Source: an uncultured Lachnospiraceae bacterium
GTDB lineage: Bacteria; Bacillota_A; Clostridia; Lachnospirales; Lachnospiraceae
DNA length: 7,693 bases
NCBI GenBank assembly: GCA_910587905.1
Contig: CAJUOF010000035.1
Coordinates: 1 to 7,693 of the forward strand
Reading direction: 5' to 3'
Of this stretch, positions 1 through 4,810 are shown one piece after another (positions within the stretch are counted from its first letter, which is position 1; every line of letters starts with the position of its first letter). The notes below the pieces were generated by a model. That model had not been told where the DNA came from, did not search any database, and was given only the letters and a program-made list of their open reading frames with translations. Both the position numbers and the translations under genes were made by a program.

Positions 1-473
1 CAGTGGGCAACGGGAGTCAGGTCCATGACCTCCTGCACGCTGCCTTCACAGAGCATGGCGACGCCGGTCTGGCGGCATGCGTAAACGTCAGAATGATCTC
101 CGAAGATCGAAAGGGCATGGCTTGCCAGCGCACGTGCGGAGACGTTGAATACGCCGGGAAGCAGTTCGCCCGCCACCTTGTAAAGGTTCGGGATCATGAG
201 TAACAGACCCTGAGACGCCGTGTAGGTGGTCGTCAGTGCGCCTGCGGACAGAGAGCCGTGCACAGCGCCGGCTGCACCGGCCTCGGACTGCATCTCCGCC
301 ATCTTGACCGTCTGGCCGAAGATGTTCTTCTTTCCCTGAGTCGCCCACTCGTCCGTGGCTTCCGCCATGGGGGACGAAGGGGTGATCGGGTAGATGGCAG
401 CCACGTCGGTGTACGCATAAGAAGCATATGCGGCCGCATGGTTACCATCCATGGTTTTCATTTTTCTTCCCAT
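1..473 (-). CDS. nifJ: Pyruvate:ferredoxin (flavodoxin) oxidoreductase, N-terminal part (runs off left edge)
   Basis: This enzyme oxidatively decarboxylates pyruvate to acetyl-CoA and CO2 and passes electrons to ferredoxin; it is the usual pyruvate-oxidising enzyme of anaerobic clostridia and is cytoplasmic. Only the first 157 codons of a protein normally near 1170 residues are present. The translation begins MGRKMKTMDGNHAAAYASYA. It carries the pyruvate-binding YPITPSSPMAE motif at residues 28-38 (Thr31), the EMQSEAGAAGAVHG segment with thiamine-activating Glu64, and Arg114 in the NVSARALASHALSIFGDHSD segment. These three residues fall at the numbers I recall for the Desulfovibrio africanus enzyme, which supports the chosen start. 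The start is ATG at 473-471, with GAGGAGG at 483-489 nine bases upstream; Met5 would be too far from that site. It lies downstream of the transketolase genes on the same strand, but with its own promoter at 539-568. The family assignment is very secure; whether the rest of the gene is intact cannot be seen. Confidence 0.95.
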   Translation of the reverse strand, partial: MGRKMKTMDGNHAAAYASYAYTDVAAIYPITPSSPMAEATDEWATQGKKNIFGQTVKMAEMQSEAGAAGAVHGSLSAGALTTTYTASQGLLLMIPNLYKVAGELLPGVFNVSARALASHALSIFGDHSDVYACRQTGVAMLCEGSVQEVMDLTPVAH

Positions 474-538
474 AGGTTTGATCCTCCTCTAAAATATATC
501 GATGAGAGATGAATAATTTTAAACAAATCATCGTTCTT

Positions 539-568
539 ATTATACAATCGGCCTGACCGGATTGTCAA
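539..568 (-). promoter_or_regulatory. Sigma-A promoter of nifJ
   Basis: Read on the minus strand, a perfect -35 TTGACA (568-563) is followed after 18 bases by a perfect -10 TATAAT (544-539). Transcription should start near 532, leaving an AT-rich leader of about 60 bases before the nifJ ribosome binding site. The 20-base spacer region CAATCGGCCTGACCGGATTG (545-564) is an imperfect palindrome with CAATC/GATTG ends, so it could be an operator; see findings. The leader also holds a weak six-base inverted repeat, CGATGA/TCATCG (500-505 and 528-533). Confidence 0.8.
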
Positions 569-599
569 ATGAGTATCACAAAAAATACATCGTTTCTAC

Positions 600-1541
600 T
601 TATTTTACAAAAGCCTTCACCTTCTCGGCAATGCTGCCCGCATCCAGGCCGTATTTCTTGATCAGATCCTTGGCCGGGCCGGACTCGCCGTAGGTGTCGT
701 TGATGCCGATCTTCATGACCTTCGTGGGAGCCTTGGCCGAGAGCACGTCGCAGACAGCGCTTCCCAGACCGCCGATGATCGAATGCTCCTCCACGGTCAC
801 CACCTTGCCGGTCTCTGTGGCCGCCTTCACCACCAGCTCCTCGTCGATGGGCTTGATGGTATGGATGTTGACTACCTTTGCCTCAATGCCCTCCGCCGCC
901 AGCTTCTCTGCCGCCTCTAAGCATTCGCTCACGCAAAGTCCTGTCGCAAAAATGGTGACATCCTTGCCCTCTCTCTCCACGACGCCTTTGCCGATCTCAA
1001 ACTTGTAGGAAGCCTCGTCATGGATCACCGGAACGGCCAGACGCCCGAACCGCAGGTACACGGGACCGTCATGCTCGATGGCCGCACGCACGGCCGCCTT
1101 CGCCTCCACGTCATCGGCCGGGTTAAGCACCACCATGCCGGGAATGGTCCGCATCAGGGCGATGTCCTCGTTGCACTGATGGGTGGCACCGTCCTCACCC
1201 ACGGAGATGCCCGCATGGGTGGCGCCGATCTTCACGTTGAGATGGGGATAGCCCACGGAGTTTCTCACCTGCTCGAAGGCCCTGCCCGCCGCAAACATGG
1301 CAAAGGAGCTGGCAAAGGGAATCTTCCCCGCCGCCGCCAGGCCTGCCGCCACGCCGATCATGTTTCCCTCTGCGATGCCGCAGTCGATATGACGGTCCGG
1401 AAATGCCTTCTTGAAGGTTGCCGTCTTGGTGGCGCCCGCCAGGTCGGCATCCAAAACCACCAGATTCTCATATTTCGCACCGCATTCTGCCAGTGCGTTC
1501 CCGTAGCTCTCTCTCGTCGCAATCTTCTTTACTTCTGACAT
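600..1541 (-). CDS. tkt: Transketolase, C-terminal (pyrimidine-binding) subunit
   Basis: This is the second half of a split transketolase, which moves two-carbon ketol units between sugar phosphates in the non-oxidative pentose phosphate pathway, using thiamine diphosphate and acting in the cytoplasm. The protein is 313 residues, normal for the split form. The pyrimidine-binding domain fills roughly residues 5-170, with the cofactor-activating glutamate in GIAEGNMIGVAAGLA (Glu58) and the conserved GATHAGISVGEDGATHQ run at 106-122. The C-terminal transketolase domain follows from about residue 190. The start ATG at 1541 sits inside the end of the N-terminal subunit gene (13-base overlap), with AGGTGA at 1548-1553 six bases upstream, so translation is probably coupled. 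A related possibility is the second half of a DXP-synthase-like enzyme, but partner and motifs fit transketolase. No clear intrinsic terminator follows the stop at 600. Confidence 0.95.
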   Translation of the reverse strand: MSEVKKIATRESYGNALAECGAKYENLVVLDADLAGATKTATFKKAFPDRHIDCGIAEGNMIGVAAGLAAAGKIPFASSFAMFAAGRAFEQVRNSVGYPHLNVKIGATHAGISVGEDGATHQCNEDIALMRTIPGMVVLNPADDVEAKAAVRAAIEHDGPVYLRFGRLAVPVIHDEASYKFEIGKGVVEREGKDVTIFATGLCVSECLEAAEKLAAEGIEAKVVNIHTIKPIDEELVVKAATETGKVVTVEEHSIIGGLGSAVCDVLSAKAPTKVMKIGINDTYGESGPAKDLIKKYGLDAGSIAEKVKAFVK

Positions 1542-2365
1542 AATGCTTCACCTACTTTCTCCAAATCTGCCATTGCAACCGCAAACTGCTCGTCGTTGGG
1601 CGCAGTTCCGTGCCAGGACGCCTGGTTCTCCATAAAGGAAACGCCTTTGCCCTTGACGGTCTTCGCAATGATGGCCGTGGGTCTGCCCTTCACGGTCTTC
1701 GCCTCCGCAAAGGCCGCCCGGATCTGGTCAAAATCATGTCCGTCGATGTTGATCACGTGGAAATTGAATGCTTCGAATTTTTTGTCGATCGGGTAAGGAG
1801 AATTGACATCTGCCACGTTGCCGTCGATCTGAAGGCCGTTGTTGTCCACGATCACCACCAAGTTGTCTAACTTCCTGTGGGCCGCCAGCATGGAAGCCTC
1901 CCAGACCTGTCCCTCCTGGAGCTCACCGTCCCCAAGGAGCGTGTAGACCCGGTAGTCGGCACCATCAAACTTGCCGGCAATGGCCATGCCCACCGCTGCG
2001 GAAATGCCCTGTCCCAGAGAACCGCTGGACATGTCCACGCCGGGCGTGTGCTGTTTGCAGGGATGTCCCTGTAAATGGGAGCCAATGTGGCGCAGGGTCA
2101 CCAGATCCTCCACCGGGAAAAATCCTCTTCTGGCCAGCGCCGCATAGTAACCGGGAGCCGTATGTCCCTTGGACAGGACGAACCGGTCTCTGTCCGGCGC
2201 GTCCGGATTCTTCGGATCCACCTTCATCTCTTCAAAATACAGATACGTGAAGATATCTGCTGCGGAAAGGGATCCGCCCGGATGGCCCGCCTTGGCGCTG
2301 TGGACGGAACGGATGATGTCCTCACGCACTACATTGGCCATTTTTTTGAGTTCCAACGTATTCAT
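1529..2365 (-). CDS. tkt: Transketolase, N-terminal (diphosphate-binding) subunit
   Basis: This is the first half of the split transketolase and works as a complex with the product of the overlapping downstream gene. The protein is 278 residues. The thiamine diphosphate motif runs from GDG (145-147) to NN (175-176). Other conserved family segments are AGHPGGSLSAADI (26-38), LSKGHTAPGYYAAL (64-77), GHP (100-102) and SLGQG (116-120). An in-frame ATG lies further upstream at 2392, but AAGGAGG at 2373-2379 is seven bases ahead of the ATG at 2365, so the start is taken there and the protein begins MNTLELKKMANVVRED. It is the first gene of a two-gene operon with a good promoter at 2403-2431. It is divergent from the spore protein gene; the promoter direct repeats suggest specific regulation, though the regulator is unknown. 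Confidence 0.95.
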   Translation of the reverse strand: MNTLELKKMANVVREDIIRSVHSAKAGHPGGSLSAADIFTYLYFEEMKVDPKNPDAPDRDRFVLSKGHTAPGYYAALARRGFFPVEDLVTLRHIGSHLQGHPCKQHTPGVDMSSGSLGQGISAAVGMAIAGKFDGADYRVYTLLGDGELQEGQVWEASMLAAHRKLDNLVVIVDNNGLQIDGNVADVNSPYPIDKKFEAFNFHVINIDGHDFDQIRAAFAEAKTVKGRPTAIIAKTVKGKGVSFMENQASWHGTAPNDEQFAVAMADLEKVGEALCQK

Positions 2366-2402
2366 TGCACTTCCTCCTTGTAAAAATATCATACCTGCTA
2401 AA

Positions 2403-2431
2403 AGTATACCATTTACCGGATTTTATGTCCA
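2403..2431 (-). promoter_or_regulatory. Sigma-A promoter of the transketolase operon
   Basis: On the minus strand, -35 TGGACA (2431-2426, one mismatch to consensus) is followed after 17 bases by -10 TATACT (2408-2403). A TGG triplet directly before the -10 provides an extended -10 element. The predicted start lies near 2396, giving a short leader of about 30 bases before the ATG at 2365. Copies of CCGGATTTT lie in the spacer and next to the -35. Confidence 0.7.
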
Positions 2432-2461
2432 CCGGATTTTACCTCCTAGCTCCCGGATTTT
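2416..2461. repeat. Three direct repeats of CCGGATTTT over the transketolase promoter
   Basis: Identical nine-base copies lie at 2416-2424, 2432-2440 and 2453-2461 (plus-strand reading), with start-to-start spacings of 16 and 21 bases. The first is inside the promoter spacer, the second abuts the -35 hexamer and the third lies further upstream. Such spacing over a promoter is typical of regulator binding sites. One further copy is found in coding DNA at 4147-4155, where it may be chance. Confidence 0.6.
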
Positions 2462-2481
2462 TCTGTTTCTTTCATTTTACA

Positions 2482-2503
2482 GATTCTGACAAAAGAATCA
2501 GAA
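2482..2503. repeat. Nested inverted repeats between the transketolase and spore protein genes
   Basis: GATTCT (2482-2487) pairs with AGAATC (2494-2499) across a six-base loop. The overlapping TTCTGA (2484-2489) pairs with TCAGAA (2498-2503) across an eight-base loop. Only one of the two hairpins can form at a time. The element sits in the divergent intergenic region upstream of both promoters, so an operator is more likely than a terminator; there is no T-tract. Confidence 0.35.
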
Positions 2504-2510
2504 CTTGCCA

Positions 2511-2539
2511 GTGTATTATTTTTCTGCATGCACATAATA
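2511..2539 (+). promoter_or_regulatory. Candidate sigma-G (forespore) promoter of the spore protein gene
   Basis: The -10 region CATAATA (2533-2539) fits the sigma-G pattern CATNHTA. GTGTA (2511-2515), 17 bases upstream, matches four of five positions of GHATR. Alpha/beta SASP genes are known to be transcribed by sigma-G in the forespore, which makes this placement plausible. It rests on short motifs only. Confidence 0.45.
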
Positions 2540-2578
2540 AGCGTGTACCAAATAACAACCGAAAAGGAGGTGCTTCAG

Positions 2579-2794
2579 ATGTCTACAAAAAATTCTGGAA
2601 GCAGCAATCAGGTAAACGTACCCGAGGCAAAAGAGGCTATGGACCGCTTCAAGATGGAGGTGGCCAACGAGCTTGGCGTGCCGCTTAAGAATGGTTACAA
2701 CGGTGACCTCACTTCTTACCAGAACGGCTCCGTTGGCGGCTATATGGTCAAGAAGATGATCGAGGAACAGGAAAGACAGATGGCAGGTAAGTAA
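2579..2794 (+). CDS. Small acid-soluble spore protein, alpha/beta type
   Basis: The product coats DNA in the dormant spore, protecting it from UV, heat and chemicals, and is degraded on germination to supply amino acids. The protein is 71 residues, within the family range. It shows the two family signatures: the germination-protease site region MDRFKMEVANELGV (21-34, expected cleavage next to Glu27 in MEVA) and the NGSVGGYMVKKMI segment (49-61). The N-terminus is Ser/Asn-rich, as is common. ATG at 2579 is chosen because AAGGAGGTG lies about eight bases upstream; the in-frame ATG at 2528 has no such site and would add 17 residues unlike the family. It is a single gene with its own likely forespore promoter, divergent from transketolase and ending at a strong terminator shared with fba. 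The member within the ssp family cannot be named from sequence alone. Confidence 0.95.
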   Translation: MSTKNSGSSNQVNVPEAKEAMDRFKMEVANELGVPLKNGYNGDLTSYQNGSVGGYMVKKMIEEQERQMAGK

Positions 2795-2811
2795 ACCTTC
2801 CTCTTTCCAAA

Positions 2812-2837
2812 TCGGGAACTGAGACAAACTTTCCCGA
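2812..2837 (+). repeat. Seven-base-pair hairpin in the spore protein 3' region
   Basis: TCGGGAA (2812-2818) and TTCCCGA (2831-2837) are perfect inverted copies across a 12-base loop, between the stop codon of the spore protein gene and its terminator. No T-run follows it, so it is probably an accessory 3' structure rather than a terminator. Confidence 0.4.
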
Positions 2838-2840
2838 AGA

Positions 2841-2877
2841 AAATGGCTGTCCCTGAAAAAAGGACAGCCATTTTTTT
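2841..2877. terminator. Strong, probably bidirectional intrinsic terminator between the spore protein gene and fba
   Basis: AAATGGCTGTCC (2841-2852) pairs perfectly with GGACAGCCATTT (2862-2873) around a nine-base loop, a 12-bp stem. On the plus strand it runs into seven T residues (2871-2877), a textbook terminator for the spore protein gene. Read on the minus strand the same stem is followed by TTTTCTT, a weaker but usable tract, so it probably also ends fba, whose stop is at 2904. Confidence 0.9.
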
Positions 2878-2903
2878 GTTTTCGATGATCTTCTTTGATC
2901 GGA

Positions 2904-3842
2904 TCAGATTTTTCCGTCGGAGCCGAGCACTTCCGTGATCTTATGCTTCACAACGTCCTTCACGTAAGCCCTTGCAGGAGACAGGTACTGTCTGGGATCG
3001 AAGTGATCCGGGTGAGCCATCATGTGCTCTCTGATGCCTGCGGTCAGAGCCAGACGAAGGTCGGAGTCGATGTTGATCTTGCAGACCGCCATGCTGGCCG
3101 CCTTGCGAAGCTGGTCCTCGGGAACGCCGATGGCATCCTTGAGGGCACCGCCGTTGCTGTTGATGATCTTCACATACTCCTGCGGAACGGAGGAAGAACC
3201 GTGGAGAACGATGGGGAAGCCGGGCAGTCTCTTCGCTACCTCCTCGAGGATGTCAAAGCGAAGCTTGGGATCGGTGCCGGGTTTGAACTTGTAAGCGCCG
3301 TGGCTGGTCCCGATGGCGATGGCCAGGGAATCCACGCCGGTCTTGTCCACAAACTCTTCCACCTCTTCGGGCCTTGTGTAGGAGGAATCCTCCGCACTGA
3401 CCTTCACGTCGTCCTCGATGCCGGCCAGGGTGCCAAGTTCTGCCTCAACCACCACGCCCTTGTCATGGGCATACTCGGCGACTTTCTTCGCCAGGGCGAT
3501 GTTCTCCTCGAAGGGCTTGGAAGAGCCGTCGATCATGACGGAGGTGAATCCGCCGTCGATGCAGGATTTGCAGATCTCAAAATCTGCACCGTGGTCCAGA
3601 TGCAGGGCAACGGGAAGCTCCGGATAAATGTCGAGAGCCGCCTCGACCAGGCGCTTTAAGTATGCGCCGTTGGCGTACTTCCTGGCACCTGCGGAAGCCT
3701 GCAGGATGATGGGCGACTTGGCCTCTGCAGCCGCCTCGGTGATGGCCTGAACGATCTCCATGTTGTTCACGTTGAACGCACCGATCGCATAGCCGCCGTC
3801 ATATGCTTTCTTAAACATTTCAGTAGTTGTAACTAAAGGCAT
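2904..3842 (-). CDS. fba: Class II fructose-1,6-bisphosphate aldolase
   Basis: This enzyme cleaves fructose-1,6-bisphosphate to dihydroxyacetone phosphate and glyceraldehyde-3-phosphate in glycolysis, and runs in reverse in gluconeogenesis; it is cytoplasmic and zinc-dependent. The protein is 312 residues, about the usual length of the class IIB form. The TIM-barrel shows the HLDHG motif with catalytic Asp83 and zinc ligand His84, Glu135 in VEAELGTLAG, the second zinc histidine His181 in GTSHGAYK and the third, His214, in VLHGSSSVP. The ATG at 3842 is supported by AAGGAAG at 3851-3857, eight bases upstream. It is a single-gene unit with its own promoter, converging on the spore protein gene. 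Together with transketolase and PFOR it belongs to central carbon metabolism. A tagatose-bisphosphate aldolase is a related possibility, but length and motifs favour the fructose enzyme. Confidence 0.94.
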   Translation of the reverse strand: MPLVTTTEMFKKAYDGGYAIGAFNVNNMEIVQAITEAAAEAKSPIILQASAGARKYANGAYLKRLVEAALDIYPELPVALHLDHGADFEICKSCIDGGFTSVMIDGSSKPFEENIALAKKVAEYAHDKGVVVEAELGTLAGIEDDVKVSAEDSSYTRPEEVEEFVDKTGVDSLAIAIGTSHGAYKFKPGTDPKLRFDILEEVAKRLPGFPIVLHGSSSVPQEYVKIINSNGGALKDAIGVPEDQLRKAASMAVCKINIDSDLRLALTAGIREHMMAHPDHFDPRQYLSPARAYVKDVVKHKITEVLGSDGKI

Positions 3843-3872
3843 TGTTATCTCTTCCTTTCTCGTGGATTCTTT

Positions 3873-3884
3873 GCGTTTTCACGC
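3873..3884 (-). other. Short hairpin with a GAAA tetraloop at the fba mRNA 5' end
   Basis: On the minus strand GCGT-GAAA-ACGC forms a four-base-pair stem closed by a GNRA-type loop. It begins about ten bases after the -10 box, so it would sit close to the 5' end of the transcript, where it could protect the mRNA. The stem is short, so this is tentative. Confidence 0.3.
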
Positions 3885-3893
3885 CTTGTCCCT

Positions 3894-3922
3894 ATTATAC
3901 CATAAACTCCATTTTTTAACAG
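3894..3922 (-). promoter_or_regulatory. Sigma-A promoter of fba (extended -10)
   Basis: On the minus strand a perfect -10 TATAAT (3899-3894) is preceded directly by TGG (3902-3900), giving the extended -10 form TGnTATAAT. The -35 candidate CTGTTA (3922-3917), 17 bases upstream, is poor (three of six), which the extended -10 may offset. Predicted transcription start is near 3887, with a leader of about 45 bases. Confidence 0.65.
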
Positions 3923-3951
3923 TTCTTTTTTTACTAATTTTTGCGGAATAC

Positions 3952-3978
3952 ACGGAAGAAAAATTTCTGCATATGATA
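3952..3978 (+). promoter_or_regulatory. Candidate sigma-K (late mother-cell) promoter of the DUF4397 gene
   Basis: CATATGATA (3970-3978) matches the sigma-K -10 pattern CATANNNTA at every fixed base, and AC (3952-3953) lies 16 bases upstream as the -35 pattern requires. An overlapping sigma-G-like reading, GAATA (3946-3950) then CATATGA with 19-base spacing, is less good. No convincing sigma-A promoter is seen here. Motifs are short and the call is tentative. Confidence 0.35.
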
Positions 3979-4010
3979 AAGCAACAGCATTTTCTGAAAG
4001 GATGGTTCTC

Positions 4011-4631
4011 TTGAACGAAGCCTCCTGTTACATTCGTTTTTTCCATGCCGCCGCCGACACGGAAGCCCTTCAGGTCTCCGTGGACGACACGCTGCTCCTC
4101 ACGGAGCTCCCTTACCGCACCGTCACCGGCTATGCGGAATTAAAGACCGGATTTTTGACCATCACCCTGGCCGGCACCCGCACCAGAAGGGTCTATCTGC
4201 AAAAGACTCTTCCCTTCTTCCTTCCTATTAAATACACTCTGGCCATCATCCAGACGGACAACGGGCTGGACCTCAGACAGATCTTTGACTACATGTGCCC
4301 GCTGTTTCCCGCCGGCTTCGGCTGCCTCCGGGCCGCCAACCTGGCCTACAAAAGCGGCCCGCTGGATTTCTTCCTCTACGGAAACAAGCTGGTCTTCGCC
4401 GACGTGACCTTCAAGGAAGTGACACCCTTCAAGCCTTTCCGGCCCGGTGAATACGGCTTCTACCTGACTCCCGGCCAGGAGGAAGAAAACCCGCTGCTCT
4501 CCATCTTAACCGACGTGGAAGCCGGAACCATGTACACCATGTGCGTCATCAACGGCACCTGGGGCCCCGAGGCCCTGGACGTGGTAGTTCTCGATTATGA
4601 CGATTCCGTTCCGAAGATCGAACCCCGATGA
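4011..4631 (+). CDS. DUF4397-like tandem-repeat protein, no signal peptide
   Basis: The molecular function is unknown. The 206-residue product resembles DUF4397, a beta-sandwich domain usually found in exported proteins. I see two copies. Repeat 1 (about 8-96) has YIRFFHAAADTEALQVSVDD and then VTGYAELKTGFLTITL; repeat 2 (about 106-195) has CLRAANLAYKSGPLDFFLYG and then VTPFKPFRPGEYGFYL. No signal peptide, membrane segment, LPXTG or lipobox is present, which is unusual for this domain, and four cysteines occur (6, 96, 105, 178). The start is probably TTG at 4011: AAGGATG (3998-4004) lies six bases ahead of it, whereas the ATG at 4002 lies inside that ribosome binding site and has no other. The gene stands alone, divergent from fba, behind a sigma-K-like promoter, so a spore-envelope role is an inference only. 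Domain call fairly sure; role open. Confidence 0.8.
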   Translation: MNEASCYIRFFHAAADTEALQVSVDDTLLLTELPYRTVTGYAELKTGFLTITLAGTRTRRVYLQKTLPFFLPIKYTLAIIQTDNGLDLRQIFDYMCPLFPAGFGCLRAANLAYKSGPLDFFLYGNKLVFADVTFKEVTPFKPFRPGEYGFYLTPGQEEENPLLSILTDVEAGTMYTMCVINGTWGPEALDVVVLDYDDSVPKIEPR

Positions 4632-4645
4632 ACCGGTCGGCGCTT

Positions 4646-4658
4646 CCGTATTTTACGG
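4646..4658 (+). repeat. Small hairpin just after the DUF4397 gene
   Basis: CCGTA (4646-4650) and TACGG (4654-4658) form a five-base-pair stem with a TTT loop, 15 bases after the stop codon. There is no downstream T-run, so it is not a convincing terminator by itself. Confidence 0.3.
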
Positions 4659-4706
4659 CTGTCAGGAGGGAAAGCGGTTTTTCTAAACCGATATTCTGTC
4701 AGGAGG
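4659..4706. repeat. Direct repeat CTGTCAGGAGG, two copies
   Basis: Identical 11-base copies lie at 4659-4669 and 4696-4706, 37 bases apart. The first overlaps the left arm of the inverted repeat. Neither is followed by a usable open frame, although AGGAGG resembles a ribosome binding site. Confidence 0.5.
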
Positions 4707-4764
4707 CCCCGGCAGTGTTCCCCGGGAGACGGTAGGAAGACATGTGAAAAACCGCTTTTCCTCC
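4665..4764. repeat. 19-base inverted repeat in the convergent gap between the DUF4397 gene and the ABC operon
   Basis: The left arm GGAGGGAAAGCGGTTTTTC (4665-4683) and the right arm (4746-4764) are inverted copies matching at 18 of 19 positions, separated by 62 bases. The left arm also contains CGGTTT (4675-4680), which can instead pair locally with AAACCG (4685-4690), so two exclusive structures are possible. Inside the loop CCCGG (4708-4712) pairs with CCGGG (4722-4726). The region lies 3' of genes on both strands, so it may end or stabilise both transcripts; no classical T-tract terminator is evident. Confidence 0.6.
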
Positions 4765-4810
4765 GTCCCTTTCTCAAATATAACATGTGGAAGTACCGAC
4801 AGCAGACTCC

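Noticed and set aside
545..600. A terminator between the transketolase operon and nifJ
   Set aside because: There is a short T-run on the minus strand but no stable stem before it; read-through into nifJ is possible.
2366..2392. A nine-residue upstream extension of the transketolase N-terminal subunit
   Set aside because: The ribosome binding site AAGGAGG (2373-2379) lies inside this stretch, so translation begins at 2365.
2322..2432. A possible 36-codon leader reading frame on the minus strand: AGGAGG at 2442-2447, then GTG at 2432, ending inside the transketolase gene
   Set aside because: The spacing looks good, but the best promoter has its -10 box inside this frame, so the leader would not be transcribed from it; no upstream promoter is convincing and the peptide shows no regulatory feature.
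2528..2578. A 17-residue N-terminal extension of the spore protein
   Set aside because: It includes the predicted promoter and ribosome binding site and does not resemble the family N-terminus.
2895..3659. A 254-codon plus-strand open frame
   Set aside because: It lies antisense inside fba, whose active-site motifs are all intact; the plus-strand protein shows no recognisable domain.
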